Shown here: piece by piece, positions 1-7,426 of the stretch
Position numbering within the stretch: the first letter of the stretch is position 1
Layout of the letters: each line of letters begins with the position of its first letter
Origin: Christensenellaceae bacterium
Lineage (GTDB): Bacteria; Bacillota; Clostridia; Christensenellales; Christensenellaceae
Assembly (NCBI GenBank): GCA_022846035.1
Contig: AP025580.1
Coordinates: 1,054,001 to 1,118,000, forward strand
Length of the DNA: 64,000 nucleotides
Direction: 5' to 3'
The notes under the pieces: model-generated
The model's input: the letters and a program-made list of their open reading frames with translations, nothing else
Told to the model about the DNA's origin: nothing
Database searches by the model: none
Program-made: the position numbers and the translations under genes

Positions 1-314
1 TGGTGGAAAAACCGTCCAGCGACGAAGCGCCCTCTGATTTGGGTATCATGGGAAGATATGTCATTACGCCGGAGATTTTTAATGCGATCGACAGAACTCA
101 GCCCGGAAAGGGCGGGGAGATACAATTAACGGATGCGCTGCAAAATCTTCTTGAGAAAGAATCCATTTATGCGTATGAGTTCGAGGGAAAACGTTATGAC
201 GTCGGCGACCGTTTGGGATTCCTGAAAGCAACCTGTGAGTTCGCACTGGATCGGGACGATCTCAGGGAGGACTTCCAGGCATATTTGAAAGAAATTACGG
301 GGGGAATGAAATGA
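1..314 (+). CDS. galU: UTP--glucose-1-phosphate uridylyltransferase, C-terminal part (cut by window edge)
   Basis: This is the last ~104 codons of a nucleotidyltransferase that makes UDP-glucose from UTP and glucose-1-phosphate for cell-surface sugars. The frame is open from the left edge (codons start at base 3). It shows the typical GalU C-terminal blocks: VEKP near the start, then GRYVITPEIF, GGEIQLTDAL and RYDVGDRLGFLKA, which hold the sugar-nucleotide binding segment of the family. The stop overlaps the next start by 4 bases (ATGA), so the downstream gene is probably translated by coupling. The N-terminal nucleotide-binding part lies outside the window. Confidence 0.9.
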   Translation, partial: VEKPSSDEAPSDLGIMGRYVITPEIFNAIDRTQPGKGGEIQLTDALQNLLEKESIYAYEFEGKRYDVGDRLGFLKATCEFALDRDDLREDFQAYLKEITGGMK

Positions 315-1549
315 GCGATATTGCAAATATCAAACTGGCGCCCGCCGGTCAGCAGAAAATCGAGTGGGTGAAGCGTTATATGCCCGTTTTAAAAAGCTTT
401 GAAGAGGAAATGGCGCCGCAAAAACCGTTCGCTGGTTACAGGATGTGCGTGTGCTGCCATCTGGAGGCTAAGACAGCTTATCTGATCCAGGTATTAAAGG
501 CGTGCGGCGCACAGGTTGCCGCGTGCGCTTCCAATCCGCTTTCAACGCAGGACGACGTGGTGGCGGCGCTCGTAGCGGACGGCGCGGACGTATATGCGAT
601 TCATGGGGAAACGCCCGAGGTATATGATGAACATATCAAAAGCGCGCTTCGGACGCAGCCGAATTTGATCGTGGACGACGGCGGGGATGTCATCACCATG
701 CTGCACGAGGAATTCCCGCAATTGATTGACAACGTAATCGGAGCGAGCGAGGAAACGACCACCGGAGTGTTGCGCTTAAAAGCGATGGAAAAGGCAGGCG
801 CGCTTAAGATACCGGTTATTCCCGTAAATGATGCGCAGTGCAAATATATGTTTGATAACCGTTATGGCACAGGGCAATCCGTTTGGGACGGTATCATGCG
901 TACCACCAATCTGATCGTCGCGGGCAAGCACGTAGTCGTGGCAGGATATGGCTGGTGCGGCAAGGGCGTTGCCAAACGTGCGGCCGCCCTCGGGGCAAGG
1001 GTCATCGTTACGGAAATCGACCACATCAAGGCCACGGAAGCGCTGATGGATGGCTTTGACGTGATGACAATGGACGACGCTGCTTCGCTAGGCGATATTT
1101 TCGTTACGGTTACGGGCTGTGACGACGTGATCGTGAAGCGTCATTTTGACAAAATGAAAGATGGCGTTATTTTATCGAATGCCGGACATTTCGATTGTGA
1201 GGTCAATGTGGCGCAACTGCATGAGATCAGCGAAAAAGTGGTTGAAATGCGCAACAACGTAGAAGGATATGTGCAAAAGGATGGACGTATCCTGAATGTG
1301 ATTGCAGGCGGACGGCTGGTGAACCTGGCATCCGGCGATGGACATCCGGCAGAAATTATGGACATGAGTTTTGCGCTTCAGTTTTTGGCGCAAAAGTACA
1401 TCAAAGAGAACCATGAGTCCATGAAGCCCGGTCTTATGAACCTGCCCAAGGACATTGATTACAGCGTAGCGGTACGTAAGTTAAAGGCGATGGGCGGCGC
1501 TGTGGATGTGCTTACCCCGGAGCAGCGCAAATATCTGTATGGTGAATAA
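311..1549 (+). CDS. ahcY: S-adenosylhomocysteine hydrolase (or S-inosylhomocysteine hydrolase)
   Basis: NAD-dependent enzyme of 412 residues that splits S-adenosylhomocysteine, the product inhibitor of methyltransferases. Visible signatures are SEETTTGV, the catalytic Lys/Asp block in VNDAQCKYMFDNRYG, the NAD-binding loop GYGWCGKGVA, SNAGHFD, and the C-terminal NLASGDGHPAEIMDMSF. It has the shorter C-terminus of the archaeal/Thermotoga type rather than the longer proteobacterial and eukaryotic form. The ATG at 311 follows a G-rich Shine-Dalgarno and overlaps the galU stop. The next gene, 3 bases on, is a predicted SAH/MTA deaminase. In some methanogens SAH is first deaminated and the inosyl form is then hydrolysed, so the real substrate here could be S-inosylhomocysteine. 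The family call is firm; the exact substrate is inference. Confidence 0.92.
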   Translation: MSDIANIKLAPAGQQKIEWVKRYMPVLKSFEEEMAPQKPFAGYRMCVCCHLEAKTAYLIQVLKACGAQVAACASNPLSTQDDVVAALVADGADVYAIHGETPEVYDEHIKSALRTQPNLIVDDGGDVITMLHEEFPQLIDNVIGASEETTTGVLRLKAMEKAGALKIPVIPVNDAQCKYMFDNRYGTGQSVWDGIMRTTNLIVAGKHVVVAGYGWCGKGVAKRAAALGARVIVTEIDHIKATEALMDGFDVMTMDDAASLGDIFVTVTGCDDVIVKRHFDKMKDGVILSNAGHFDCEVNVAQLHEISEKVVEMRNNVEGYVQKDGRILNVIAGGRLVNLASGDGHPAEIMDMSFALQFLAQKYIKENHESMKPGLMNLPKDIDYSVAVRKLKAMGGAVDVLTPEQRKYLYGE

Positions 1550-1552
1550 GAA

Positions 1553-2839
1553 ATGAAGATAAGAATAGAAAAAGCTGATATTATTACAAATAATGAAAGC
1601 AAGGACATCCTCAAAGATGGAGTTTTGCACATTGACGGAGAAACAATCGTTTATGTCGGAAACGCGGACAGTGAACCGGAGTTTTCCGCAGACAGGGAAA
1701 TCAATGCGCAGGGCAATCTGATTATGCCGGGTTTCTTCAATACGCATACGCATGTTCCGATGAATATGTTTCGTTCTTATGCGGACGATCTCGATCTGAT
1801 GACGTGGCTGAACACACGGATTTTTCCCGCAGAGGACCGCCTGAATGACGAGATCGCCTATTGGGCGAGTATGGCGGCTATGTGCGAGATGGCGGCGGCC
1901 GGTATAGTTGGCTTCAACGAGATGTATTTTTTTATGGATTCTGTGGCCAAAGCGGCGCAGGAGAGCGGCCTTAGGGCAGTGCTTTCTAGGGCGGTAGTAA
2001 CGCCTAATAAGGAAGTTGCGGAGCGTACGTTCCGCGAGGGCGTTGAGCTGTATGAAAAGTATAATGATGAAGGCAGGCTCAGGGTCTACTTGTCGCCGCA
2101 TGCGCAGTACACGGTAAATAACGAGATGCTGGAGCGGATAGCAAGAGAAGCGGCCAACCTCAAGACAGGGATTCATATGCATATTTCGGAGACGAGGGGA
2201 GAGCACGAAAACTGCCTGAAAGACGAGGGAAAAACGCCTGTTGGGCTGTGCGCGGAGCTGGGGCTGCTCGACGTTCCTTTCCTAGCGGCGCATTGCGTCT
2301 GGATCAGCCCGCAGGATATGGAACTGATGGCGCGGCATGATTCTTATGTGCTGAGTTGCCCCAGAAGCAACCTGAAGCTCGCAAGCGGGATTGCGCCGCT
2401 CACGGCGATGCTCAAAAAGGGCGTGAACGTTTCGCTGGGTACGGATGGCGTGGCGTCCAACAATAAGCTTTCGATGATGGAAGAGATGACATACGCTGCG
2501 CTTCTGCAAAAGGGAACAACCTACGATCCGCAGGCGATACCTGCCGCCCAGGCGATCGATATGGCCACGCGGCAGGGCGCGAAAGCAATGGGATTTGAAA
2601 GCGGCGTGATCGAGGCGGGGAAAAACGCGGATATTATTATGCTGAACACGGATGGCATCCGCTATACGCCGGACTATGACATTGTATCCAATGTAGTGTA
2701 CAGCGCCGACGACACAGACGTCTGTATGACTATGGTCGGCGGGGAGATCATCTACGAAAATGGACGCTTCAGCTTTGCGGATCTAGAAGAAATCAAAAGA
2801 AAGCTTGACGAATACGCGGATATTATGAAAGCGATCTAA
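1553..2839 (+). CDS. mtaD: S-adenosylhomocysteine / 5'-methylthioadenosine deaminase (amidohydrolase)
   Basis: A 428-residue member of the amidohydrolase superfamily, close in pattern to the Thermotoga TM0936-type deaminases that convert SAH and MTA to their inosyl forms. Metal-binding motifs are NTHTHVPM (first HxH), HMHISET (third His region), AHCVWIS (fourth His) and LGTDGVASNN with the catalytic Asp. It starts 3 bases after ahcY, so the two are surely one transcript and act on the same metabolite. Guanine deaminase or another nucleoside deaminase cannot be excluded from motifs alone, but the pairing with ahcY supports the SAH/MTA assignment. Confidence 0.85.
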   Translation: MKIRIEKADIITNNESKDILKDGVLHIDGETIVYVGNADSEPEFSADREINAQGNLIMPGFFNTHTHVPMNMFRSYADDLDLMTWLNTRIFPAEDRLNDEIAYWASMAAMCEMAAAGIVGFNEMYFFMDSVAKAAQESGLRAVLSRAVVTPNKEVAERTFREGVELYEKYNDEGRLRVYLSPHAQYTVNNEMLERIAREAANLKTGIHMHISETRGEHENCLKDEGKTPVGLCAELGLLDVPFLAAHCVWISPQDMELMARHDSYVLSCPRSNLKLASGIAPLTAMLKKGVNVSLGTDGVASNNKLSMMEEMTYAALLQKGTTYDPQAIPAAQAIDMATRQGAKAMGFESGVIEAGKNADIIMLNTDGIRYTPDYDIVSNVVYSADDTDVCMTMVGGEIIYENGRFSFADLEEIKRKLDEYADIMKAI

Positions 2840-2868
2840 ACACATAAAAAATTGTAATGAGGGAAAAT

Positions 2869-4683
2869 ATGCACAAAAAACGTTGGATTGTAATAGTTTG
2901 CATTATGTGCGCGGCAGCCTTGCTGTTTGCCGGATGTACGGATTCGCCTGTACCGGCAGCCTCTGCGTCCGAAACGGAGTCAAAAGAGGTAAACGGAACC
3001 ATAGAGGGAGGAGATGCTTCCCTGGGGAAAGATATTAATTTAAAGGATATTAATATTGAAAAGCAGGGCGATAATACGGTTATTACAATGTCGTTTTTAA
3101 ACGGTTCCCGCACGGCGGGGGTAGATGAATCCAAAATTTCATCTGTTCCGCCTTATAAGGTTTCGATCTTGCCTGCGCCGGTGAGGCTGCAGGTGGACCT
3201 TAATATTGGGTTCTGGGATTATTCCAATAAGAGCGAATGGTTTACGGACAGTGTGATTTATGGCATGTTCAATACGGTACATTCGGGCAGCAGCGCGGTA
3301 TCCGTATACTTCCAGATGAATGAAAATATTCAGGCAAAAGTAAGCGAGGAAGCGGATACATTGGTGATTACGCTGACCCCCAAAACCGCACAATCAGAAA
3401 ACGCCTATTTTGTAGGCCTTAATGCCTATGAAGAATATGAGCAAAATCTGATTACGGCAGAGCTTGGTTTTACGCCCACCATGTGCGAAGGGCTTTCAGA
3501 TATTATTCTGATCTCTTCGCCGAAAAAGGATGAAGCCTCGGCAAAGAAGCTGGCGGACGAAACAAATCTGAAAATTGCCAGCGTAGCGCCCGCAAAGCAG
3601 GCCTATGTTTTTGAAATGAGTATGGACGCATTGCCGGTCTATAATAAGGAAGTGGATGCGGAGGGTATCCTCGCAGAGCCGGTGATGATGGTCGCGGGAA
3701 CGCCGGTGACCTTGCCGGTTTTGGTGGAAAACGGCCGTTATTTGTGCCAGCTTCCGGATGGGAGCATCCTCTACGCGCGTTCGTATGTGCCCAATGCTGC
3801 GGAGGATACGGAGCAGGTCTTAAAAGAAAAGCTTTGGCGCATCGAGCCGAACGGCAAGAAAACACAGCTCGAGCTGCCGGATTTTTATGGTATCGATAAG
3901 GCGGCGCCGTCTGCCGACGGCAGGTATATTGCCATACTGGATACGGGTATGGAAAATAAAGTACTGTACGTTTACGACACGCAGGAAAGCGTGCTTCATA
4001 ACCTCGGAGAAGAGGGGTTTGGCGATGCCACGACGTCTTTTGTGTGGGATTCGCAAAAGCCGGTGATTTATGCGATGACAGGGCTGGGAACCTTACAATT
4101 GATGGAATACGATTTCTCGGTGGACGATGCGGACAGGGTGCAGGCCGTTGAGGAGAAGAAAGGCGCCGAATCAAGGATCGCTCTGCGGAACGGGAAAATC
4201 TATTTTGCCGATAAATCCGCAAACAATGGCCAGGGTATGGTGTATGCCTTTGATCTGGGCACCAATGAGCGTTCGGAAGTGACCGCAGGCATTGATTTTG
4301 CGATTTCTCCGGATGGAGTGAACCTTGCGGTGATCGTACCTGTTCAGGAGGATGAAGAAGAGCTCATGTACCGGATCCAGATGCTGAACACGACGACTGG
4401 CGAGATTACGGATGTGATCAGCGATGCGATTATTAACAGCATGACTTTTGGTGCGGATAATGATACGCTGTATTTTACAACGCCGACCTATGATGGAGCG
4501 ACGGAGCCGTATCCGTTTGCTGTAGTAAAATATTCCGTTGCCGGCGGGGAGCAGACCTTGATTGGTTATTCGAAAACTTCGGAAATTGTGCCGGGAACGA
4601 AAACCGGCGAGTTTTACGTCGTAGATTACTTTAATCAGGGAGATAACAGCTTCTATATAACATATACCTATCAGGAAAAATAA
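2869..4683 (+). CDS. Predicted lipoprotein, AMIN-like N-terminus and beta-propeller-like C-terminus
   Basis: A 604-residue exported protein with a lipoprotein signal: a basic start (HKKRW), a hydrophobic core, and the lipobox LLFAGC with the acylated Cys near residue 23. After an acidic, Ser/Thr-rich spacer comes a block reminiscent of AMIN domains (alternating beta strands with PAPVRLQVDL). The C-terminal ~350 residues contain repeated strand patterns and phrases such as SADGRYIAILD and SPDGVNLAVI, as in TolB/WD-like propellers. I chose the ATG at 2869 because a GAGGGA ribosome site lies 4 to 9 bases upstream; a possible ATG at 2857 has no such site. No enzymatic motif is seen. It probably acts at the outer face of the membrane, and its role is unknown. 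Confidence 0.75.
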   Translation: MHKKRWIVIVCIMCAAALLFAGCTDSPVPAASASETESKEVNGTIEGGDASLGKDINLKDINIEKQGDNTVITMSFLNGSRTAGVDESKISSVPPYKVSILPAPVRLQVDLNIGFWDYSNKSEWFTDSVIYGMFNTVHSGSSAVSVYFQMNENIQAKVSEEADTLVITLTPKTAQSENAYFVGLNAYEEYEQNLITAELGFTPTMCEGLSDIILISSPKKDEASAKKLADETNLKIASVAPAKQAYVFEMSMDALPVYNKEVDAEGILAEPVMMVAGTPVTLPVLVENGRYLCQLPDGSILYARSYVPNAAEDTEQVLKEKLWRIEPNGKKTQLELPDFYGIDKAAPSADGRYIAILDTGMENKVLYVYDTQESVLHNLGEEGFGDATTSFVWDSQKPVIYAMTGLGTLQLMEYDFSVDDADRVQAVEEKKGAESRIALRNGKIYFADKSANNGQGMVYAFDLGTNERSEVTAGIDFAISPDGVNLAVIVPVQEDEEELMYRIQMLNTTTGEITDVISDAIINSMTFGADNDTLYFTTPTYDGATEPYPFAVVKYSVAGGEQTLIGYSKTSEIVPGTKTGEFYVVDYFNQGDNSFYITYTYQEK

Positions 4684-4699
4684 ACAAATTGTCATAGAA

Positions 4700-4727
4700 G
4701 GCTGCAAGCGCTTTGCGGCCTTTTTTT
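4700..4727 (+). terminator. Intrinsic terminator after the lipoprotein gene
   Basis: An 8-bp stem (GGCTGCAA with TTGCGGCC, one G-T pair) closes a 5-base loop and is followed by seven T. It ends the galU-to-lipoprotein transcript. Confidence 0.85.
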
Positions 4728-4744
4728 ATCGAAAGGAGCTTGCC

Positions 4745-6241
4745 ATGAGGACGGTTTTAACTGCAATTAACGCAAGCTATGTGCATACCAATCCTGCAGT
4801 GCGCGGTTTGGCTGCTGCGGCGGACGAATGGGATGTTTTCTTCTGCGAATATAATATCAACCAGCCTGCGCAGGATATTTTGCATGATCTCTTGCAAAAA
4901 AAGCCGGTGGTGGTATGCTTCTCCTGTTACATCTGGAATATCGGCATGGTTTTGCGCGTCGCCGAGGATTTAAAGCGGATCGACCCGTACCTGCGGGTAA
5001 TACTCGGCGGCCCCGAGGTCTCGTTTGAAAGCCGCGTGTGGATGAGGAAAGCCCCTTTTATAGATTACATTGTATGCGGAGAGGGGGAAACGGTGCTGCC
5101 CCGGTTGCTGCAGGCAATAGAAAAGGGAAATGTGGGCGGTCTCAAAAGCGTGTTGTACCGCGAAAAGAATACGATTCGCGGCGACGACACCTATGCGGTG
5201 TGCGAGAACCTTGAAGCCTTTCCTGCGCCTTTTTCGGCAGCACAGGACTCTTATGACGAAAACCGGATTTATTATTACGAGTCCTCGAGAGGGTGCCCCT
5301 TTTCGTGCGCCTACTGCCTGTCAGGAGCTATTGGCGGGGGCGTCAGGGAAAAGTCTGTCGGTAAGGTCAAAAGGGATATTGATGTCTTTATACAAAAAAA
5401 TACGCGGCTTGTGAAATTTGTGGACCGGACTTTTAACGCCAATCGGCAACGGGCGAAAGAAATCTGGCGGTACGTGATCGAGCGGACAGGAAACACGTCT
5501 TTTCATTTTGAGGTCGGCCTTGATCTGTTGGATGAAGAAGCGATTATGCTGCTGCAAAGTGCGCCTGCGGGGAAAATACAACTGGAAGCAGGTATCCAAT
5601 CGTGTAATCAGAAGACGCTTGAGACAGTTATCCGCAAAACAAATATGACTGGGATGAAGCATAATGCGCGCGCGATCCTAAAGGCGGGAAATATCCATTT
5701 GCATCTTGATCTCATTGCGGGCTTGCCGCACGAAGATTTGCCAAGCTTCGCGCGTTCTTTCAACGAGGTATATGCGCTGTATCCGGACGCGCTGCAACTT
5801 GGTTTTTTAAAGCTGCTGCGGGGGACGGCCCTGAAAAGGACGGCCGGTGAATATGGAATTGTCGCACGCAGCTATGCGCCATACGAGGTGCTGAAAACGA
5901 ACGATATAACGGCAGATGAACTGCTCTGTCTGCGCGAGATAGCAGGCCTTGTGGACCGATATTATAATACGGGGAGAATGCGGAAAGGATTCGATTATAT
6001 CACAAAAAACAATATCTTGCAGCCGTTCGAACTTTACGCGAAGCTCTATGCGTTTTCCTGTGAGAGCGGGTATGCAGCACGTCCGATTAGCGTACGGGAC
6101 CAGTTTACATTGATAATCTCTTTTGCCAAATACGTATTAAAAGAAAGACAGCTTCTTTCGTTTTTGAAATACCTGAAGCAGGATTACATCCAAACAAAGG
6201 CCAAAGGCGCTATGCCAAACGAACTCGCGCAAATTGATTAA
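4745..6241 (+). CDS. B12-binding-domain radical SAM protein (DUF4080 type)
   Basis: A 498-residue protein with an N-terminal cobalamin-binding-like fold (residues ~1-125, containing PVVVCFSCYIWN and LGGPEVSFE) and a radical SAM core with the 4Fe-4S motif CPFSCAYC at about residue 183. Sequence such as LDLIAGLPHEDL fits the TIM-barrel strands, and the C-terminal ~170 residues match the layout of the DUF4080 family. No DxHxxG is visible, so cobalamin binding may be base-off without a His ligand, or absent. It follows a terminator and has its own AAGGAG site. The substrate is unknown; a methyltransferase or a small-molecule modification role is possible. Confidence 0.82.
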   Translation: MRTVLTAINASYVHTNPAVRGLAAAADEWDVFFCEYNINQPAQDILHDLLQKKPVVVCFSCYIWNIGMVLRVAEDLKRIDPYLRVILGGPEVSFESRVWMRKAPFIDYIVCGEGETVLPRLLQAIEKGNVGGLKSVLYREKNTIRGDDTYAVCENLEAFPAPFSAAQDSYDENRIYYYESSRGCPFSCAYCLSGAIGGGVREKSVGKVKRDIDVFIQKNTRLVKFVDRTFNANRQRAKEIWRYVIERTGNTSFHFEVGLDLLDEEAIMLLQSAPAGKIQLEAGIQSCNQKTLETVIRKTNMTGMKHNARAILKAGNIHLHLDLIAGLPHEDLPSFARSFNEVYALYPDALQLGFLKLLRGTALKRTAGEYGIVARSYAPYEVLKTNDITADELLCLREIAGLVDRYYNTGRMRKGFDYITKNNILQPFELYAKLYAFSCESGYAARPISVRDQFTLIISFAKYVLKERQLLSFLKYLKQDYIQTKAKGAMPNELAQID

Positions 6242-6260
6242 AAAATTTTTCTGAAAACAG

Positions 6261-6288
6261 TTTACAAATCAGGGCAATGGGTTATAAT
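6261..6288 (+). promoter_or_regulatory. Promoter of the ctsR-mcsA-clpC operon
   Basis: TTTACA (6261-6266) and TATAAT (6283-6288) are separated by 16 bases, a good housekeeping-sigma promoter. The CtsR box begins ten bases after the -10 element, so a bound repressor would sit over the start point. Confidence 0.8.
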
Positions 6289-6297
6289 AAATACAAA

Positions 6298-6314
6298 GGT
6301 CAAAGAAAGTCAAA
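6298..6314 (+). promoter_or_regulatory. CtsR operator (heptad direct repeat)
   Basis: GGTCAAA GAA AGTCAAA matches the CtsR consensus RGTCAAANANRGTCAAA at every defined position. It lies between the -10 box and the ctsR ribosome site, as expected for autoregulation of the heat-shock operon. Confidence 0.93.
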
Positions 6315-6330
6315 GAAAGGAGGCGCAAAT

Positions 6331-6798
6331 ATGTCTGTATTGAGCGATCATATCGAAAGCTTTATCAAAGAGCTTTTGATGGAAGACGAGGGAATGGCCG
6401 AGCTACAGCGCAACGAGCTTGCACAGCGATTCAATTGTGCGCCTTCGCAAATCAATTATGTTTTGACGACGCGATTTTCCCCCAGCAGGGGTTATATCAC
6501 GCAGTCAAGGCGCGGCGGCGGCGGCTATATCCGTGTGATCCAGCTTGACGTCGATGAAAACGAATATATTCGCGATATTATCGAAGACAAGCTGACAGGC
6601 GGCGTAGGCATGCGGCAGGCGGCAGAACTGATCGAGGGAATGGTAGAGACGGGCCTGATTGATAAAAAGGCTAAAAATATCATTCTGGCGGCAATATCAG
6701 ATAAGGCGCTTGATGTTCCGAGTGAAGTAAAAAATGGGCTTCGCTCATCGATCTTGAAAGAAATTTTAATATCAACACTTTTGAAGGAGGACGATTGA
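6331..6798 (+). CDS. ctsR: Transcriptional repressor of class III heat-shock genes CtsR
   Basis: A 155-residue repressor of clp genes. The N-terminal winged helix-turn-helix includes AQRFNCAPSQINYVL and the Gly-rich wing SRRGGGGYI, the thermosensing loop of the family. The C-terminal half is the dimerisation domain. The ATG at 6331 is preceded by AAAGGAGG. Upstream in-frame codons back to 6277 would run through the promoter and operator, so they are not coding. It is the first gene of ctsR-mcsA-clpC and is controlled by its own box at 6298-6314. Confidence 0.95.
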   Translation: MSVLSDHIESFIKELLMEDEGMAELQRNELAQRFNCAPSQINYVLTTRFSPSRGYITQSRRGGGGYIRVIQLDVDENEYIRDIIEDKLTGGVGMRQAAELIEGMVETGLIDKKAKNIILAAISDKALDVPSEVKNGLRSSILKEILISTLLKEDD

Positions 6799-6799
6799 T

Positions 6800-7288
6800 A
6801 TGTTATGTGATAAATGTAAACAAAGGGAAGCAAATGTGCATATACAGCAGAGTATAAACGGAGTTACGACAGAACGGAACTTGTGCAGCGAATGCGCGAG
6901 TAAGGAGCCTGGTCTTATGAATGCGTTCTCCATGGATGGATTTTTTGGAGATTTATTCGAGACGAGCCTTTTGAAACGCGGTTCGGGCAGGCTGGGTAAT
7001 ATGTTCGGCCTGAGCGGATTGTCCGGCGGAAGTAAGGTGACGCCGCGCGACCGGCGCAATATGGAATTTGAAGATGTAGAGGGCGCCGCGCTTACCGGTA
7101 TCGAGCTGCCGAAAATCCAATTAAACAATGAGCCGACGCAGGTAGATTCGGCCGCAAAAGAAACGACAGAATTAAAAGCGCAGCTCAAGGCCGCGATCGA
7201 AGAGGAAAACTTCGAAAAGGCCGCCGAGCTCAGGGATCAGATCAGGCAGCAGGAAGAAAAGAATAAAGACGAAAAAACTAAGGAATAA
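6800..7288 (+). CDS. mcsA: McsA-like zinc-binding protein with UVR motif
   Basis: A 162-residue protein with two N-terminal CxxC pairs (CDKC and CSEC, zinc binding) and a C-terminal UVR motif (LKAAIEEENFEKAAELRDQI). In Bacillus, McsA activates the arginine kinase McsB and modulates CtsR. Here the next gene is clpC itself and no mcsB follows, so McsA may work directly on CtsR or ClpC, or mcsB may lie elsewhere. It starts one base after the ctsR stop and is coupled to it. Confidence 0.9.
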   Translation: MLCDKCKQREANVHIQQSINGVTTERNLCSECASKEPGLMNAFSMDGFFGDLFETSLLKRGSGRLGNMFGLSGLSGGSKVTPRDRRNMEFEDVEGAALTGIELPKIQLNNEPTQVDSAAKETTELKAQLKAAIEEENFEKAAELRDQIRQQEEKNKDEKTKE

Positions 7289-7303
7289 GATGGTTTAAGA
7301 CTG

Positions 7304-7385
7304 GCTGGTTCGGTTACATTAGTTACAAAGCGAAGAGAACCAGCAAATGATTGGCAGGCCGTTTGCCGGAAAAACGGCGTCTGCC
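7304..7385 (+). other. Two hairpins between mcsA and clpC
   Basis: The first hairpin is an 8-bp perfect stem (GCTGGTTC 7304-7311 with GAACCAGC 7337-7344). The second (7353-7385) has an outer GGCAG/CTGCC stem and an inner GCCGTTT/AAACGGC stem. Neither is followed by a T run, so they look like RNA processing or stability structures rather than terminators. They occupy the place where mcsB lies in related operons. Confidence 0.55.
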
Positions 7386-7426
7386 GTATCATTTTATGAT
7401 GCGGCGGGATGTAGGAGGATATTATT

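Noticed and set aside
3503-4222. 239-codon minus-strand frame inside the lipoprotein gene
   Set aside because: Pro/Arg/Ser-rich shadow translation opposite a clear lipoprotein; no start site support.
7289-7426. Frameshifted remnant of mcsB
   Set aside because: The gap is only 138 bases and no frame resembles the guanido kinase signature; it is an intergenic structure rather than a pseudogene.
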